DNA of 5,806 bases from Chloroflexia bacterium (GTDB lineage: Bacteria; Chloroflexota; Chloroflexia; Thermomicrobiales; JALYUS01): assembly GCA_025928215.1 (NCBI GenBank), contig JAICJW010000295.1, positions 1 to 5,806 on the forward strand, given 5' to 3'. Each line of letters opens with the position of its first letter. The first letter of the stretch is position 1. The notes beneath the pieces are model-generated. The model was not told the DNA's origin. It saw only the letters and a list, made by a program, of their open reading frames with translations, and searched no databases. The position numbers and the translations under genes were made by a program. This document shows, in pieces, positions 4,972-5,806 of this stretch.

Positions 4972-5806
4972 ATGGATGTGACGATTGGGACAGCGCCGGA
5001 TTCGTGGGGAGTCTGGTTTCCGAGCGATGCGCGGCAGACGCCGTGGGATCGCTGCCTCGATGAGATGGCCGAGGCGGGCTACGAATGGACGGAACTTGGC
5101 CCCTATGGCTATTTGCCTACCGATCCGGCAACCCTGCGCGCCGAACTCGGCAGGCGCAATCTCCGCATCGCCGGCGCGACGGTGATCGCCACACTGGAGG
5201 ACCCGGATAGTTGGCCGGAGGTGGAGCGGCAGGTACTCGGCGGCGGGGCGCTCGCCCATGCCCTCGGCGGCGAATTCGTCGTCCTCATTGACGACCCGTA
5301 CACGAACCTCTTCACCGGCGAGGCCGTCGCGCCGAAACGTCTGGACGACGAGGGCTGGCGGCGATTGATCGCCACGACGCATCGCGCGGCAGACATCGCG
5401 CGGGAGCGCTTCGGGCAGCGCCTCGTCTTCCATCCGCACGCCGAGACGCACGTTGAGTATGAGGATCAGATTGAACGCTTCCTCACCGACACCGACCCGG
5501 AGCGCGTCGGCCTCGCCTTCGACACCGGCCACCACGCCTACCGGGGCGGCGATCCCATTGCCTTCATGCGGAAGCATCACGACCGTATCCCATATCTCCA
5601 CCTGAAAAGCGTCCGCCCGGAGATGATCGCGAAGGTGGAGGCGGAGAACATCCCCTTCGCCATCGCCGTCGGCAACGATATGTTCTGCGAACCGTCCGAG
5701 GGTGCGGTGGACTTTCTCGCCTTCCGCGACGTGCTGCGCGAGATAGACTACACCGGTTATGCGATGGTCGAGCAGGATATGTACCCCGCTCCCTTCGACA
5801 AACCCC
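4972..5806 (+). CDS. iolE: IolE-like inosose dehydratase / sugar-phosphate isomerase family TIM-barrel protein (3' end cut by window edge)
   Basis: 278 codons visible from the ATG at 4972, which has GGAGG 5 bases upstream; the family is about 300 residues, so little is missing. It belongs to the xylose-isomerase-like TIM barrel (AP endonuclease 2) superfamily. Seen: opening strand TIGTAPDSWGVWF (4-16), EMAEAGYEWTELGPYGYLP (31-49), HPHAETHVE (154-162), FDTGHH (183-188), PYLHLKSV (207-214), GYAMVEQD (262-269). Probable divalent-metal ligands are E162, D184, H210 and E267, as in this superfamily. IolE removes water from 2-keto-myo-inositol (scyllo-inosose) to give the diketone that IolD hydrolyses; the adjacency to iolD is the main reason for choosing IolE over an IolI-type isomerase or another sugar epimerase. 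It follows iolD by 146 bases containing the palindrome, and no good promoter is seen in that gap, so read-through from iolD is likely. Confidence 0.8.
   Translation, partial: MDVTIGTAPDSWGVWFPSDARQTPWDRCLDEMAEAGYEWTELGPYGYLPTDPATLRAELGRRNLRIAGATVIATLEDPDSWPEVERQVLGGGALAHALGGEFVVLIDDPYTNLFTGEAVAPKRLDDEGWRRLIATTHRAADIARERFGQRLVFHPHAETHVEYEDQIERFLTDTDPERVGLAFDTGHHAYRGGDPIAFMRKHHDRIPYLHLKSVRPEMIAKVEAENIPFAIAVGNDMFCEPSEGAVDFLAFRDVLREIDYTGYAMVEQDMYPAPFDKP

Noticed and set aside
4927..5601. 224-codon minus-strand open frame
   Set aside because: Antisense of the IolE-like gene, whose metal-ligand motifs are clear on the plus strand.

Overview
The window looks like a chromosomal fragment of a high-GC bacterium. 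Hand counts of 60-base blocks give about 77-78% GC inside the dedA-like and iolD genes. A mycothiol-type formaldehyde dehydrogenase beside inositol-catabolism genes would fit an actinobacterium or a Thermomicrobia-like member of the Chloroflexota. The intergenic repeats and TATACT promoter boxes are compatible with the latter, but taxonomy is inference only.

Layout. (1) Positions 1-750, minus strand: 5' two thirds of a zinc-dependent alcohol dehydrogenase resembling S-(hydroxymethyl)mycothiol dehydrogenase, running off the left edge. (2) 751-1076: divergent intergenic region with a small G/T/C-rich repeat and candidate promoters in both directions. (3) 1077-1748: atypical DedA/VTT-family membrane protein. 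(4) 1927-2905: three small genes in clearly lower-GC DNA: a two-TM hypothetical, a 61-residue protein like the C-terminal half of DUF1778 antitoxins, and a 134-residue protein resembling Imm40-type immunity proteins. This block looks like acquired accessory DNA. (5) 2948-4825: complete iolD. (6) 4831-4938: a 108-base imperfect palindrome with 22-base perfect arms. (7) 4972 to the right edge: an IolE-like xylose-isomerase-type TIM-barrel gene.

How they work together. IolE dehydrates 2-keto-myo-inositol to the trihydroxycyclohexane-dione that IolD hydrolyses, so genes 5 and 7 are consecutive pathway steps and probably one transcription unit, starting at a TATACT promoter just before iolD and interrupted by the palindrome. 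No inositol link is visible for the formaldehyde dehydrogenase or the DedA protein. The accessory block shows no toxin gene within the window. No tRNA, rRNA, CRISPR array or transposase was seen.
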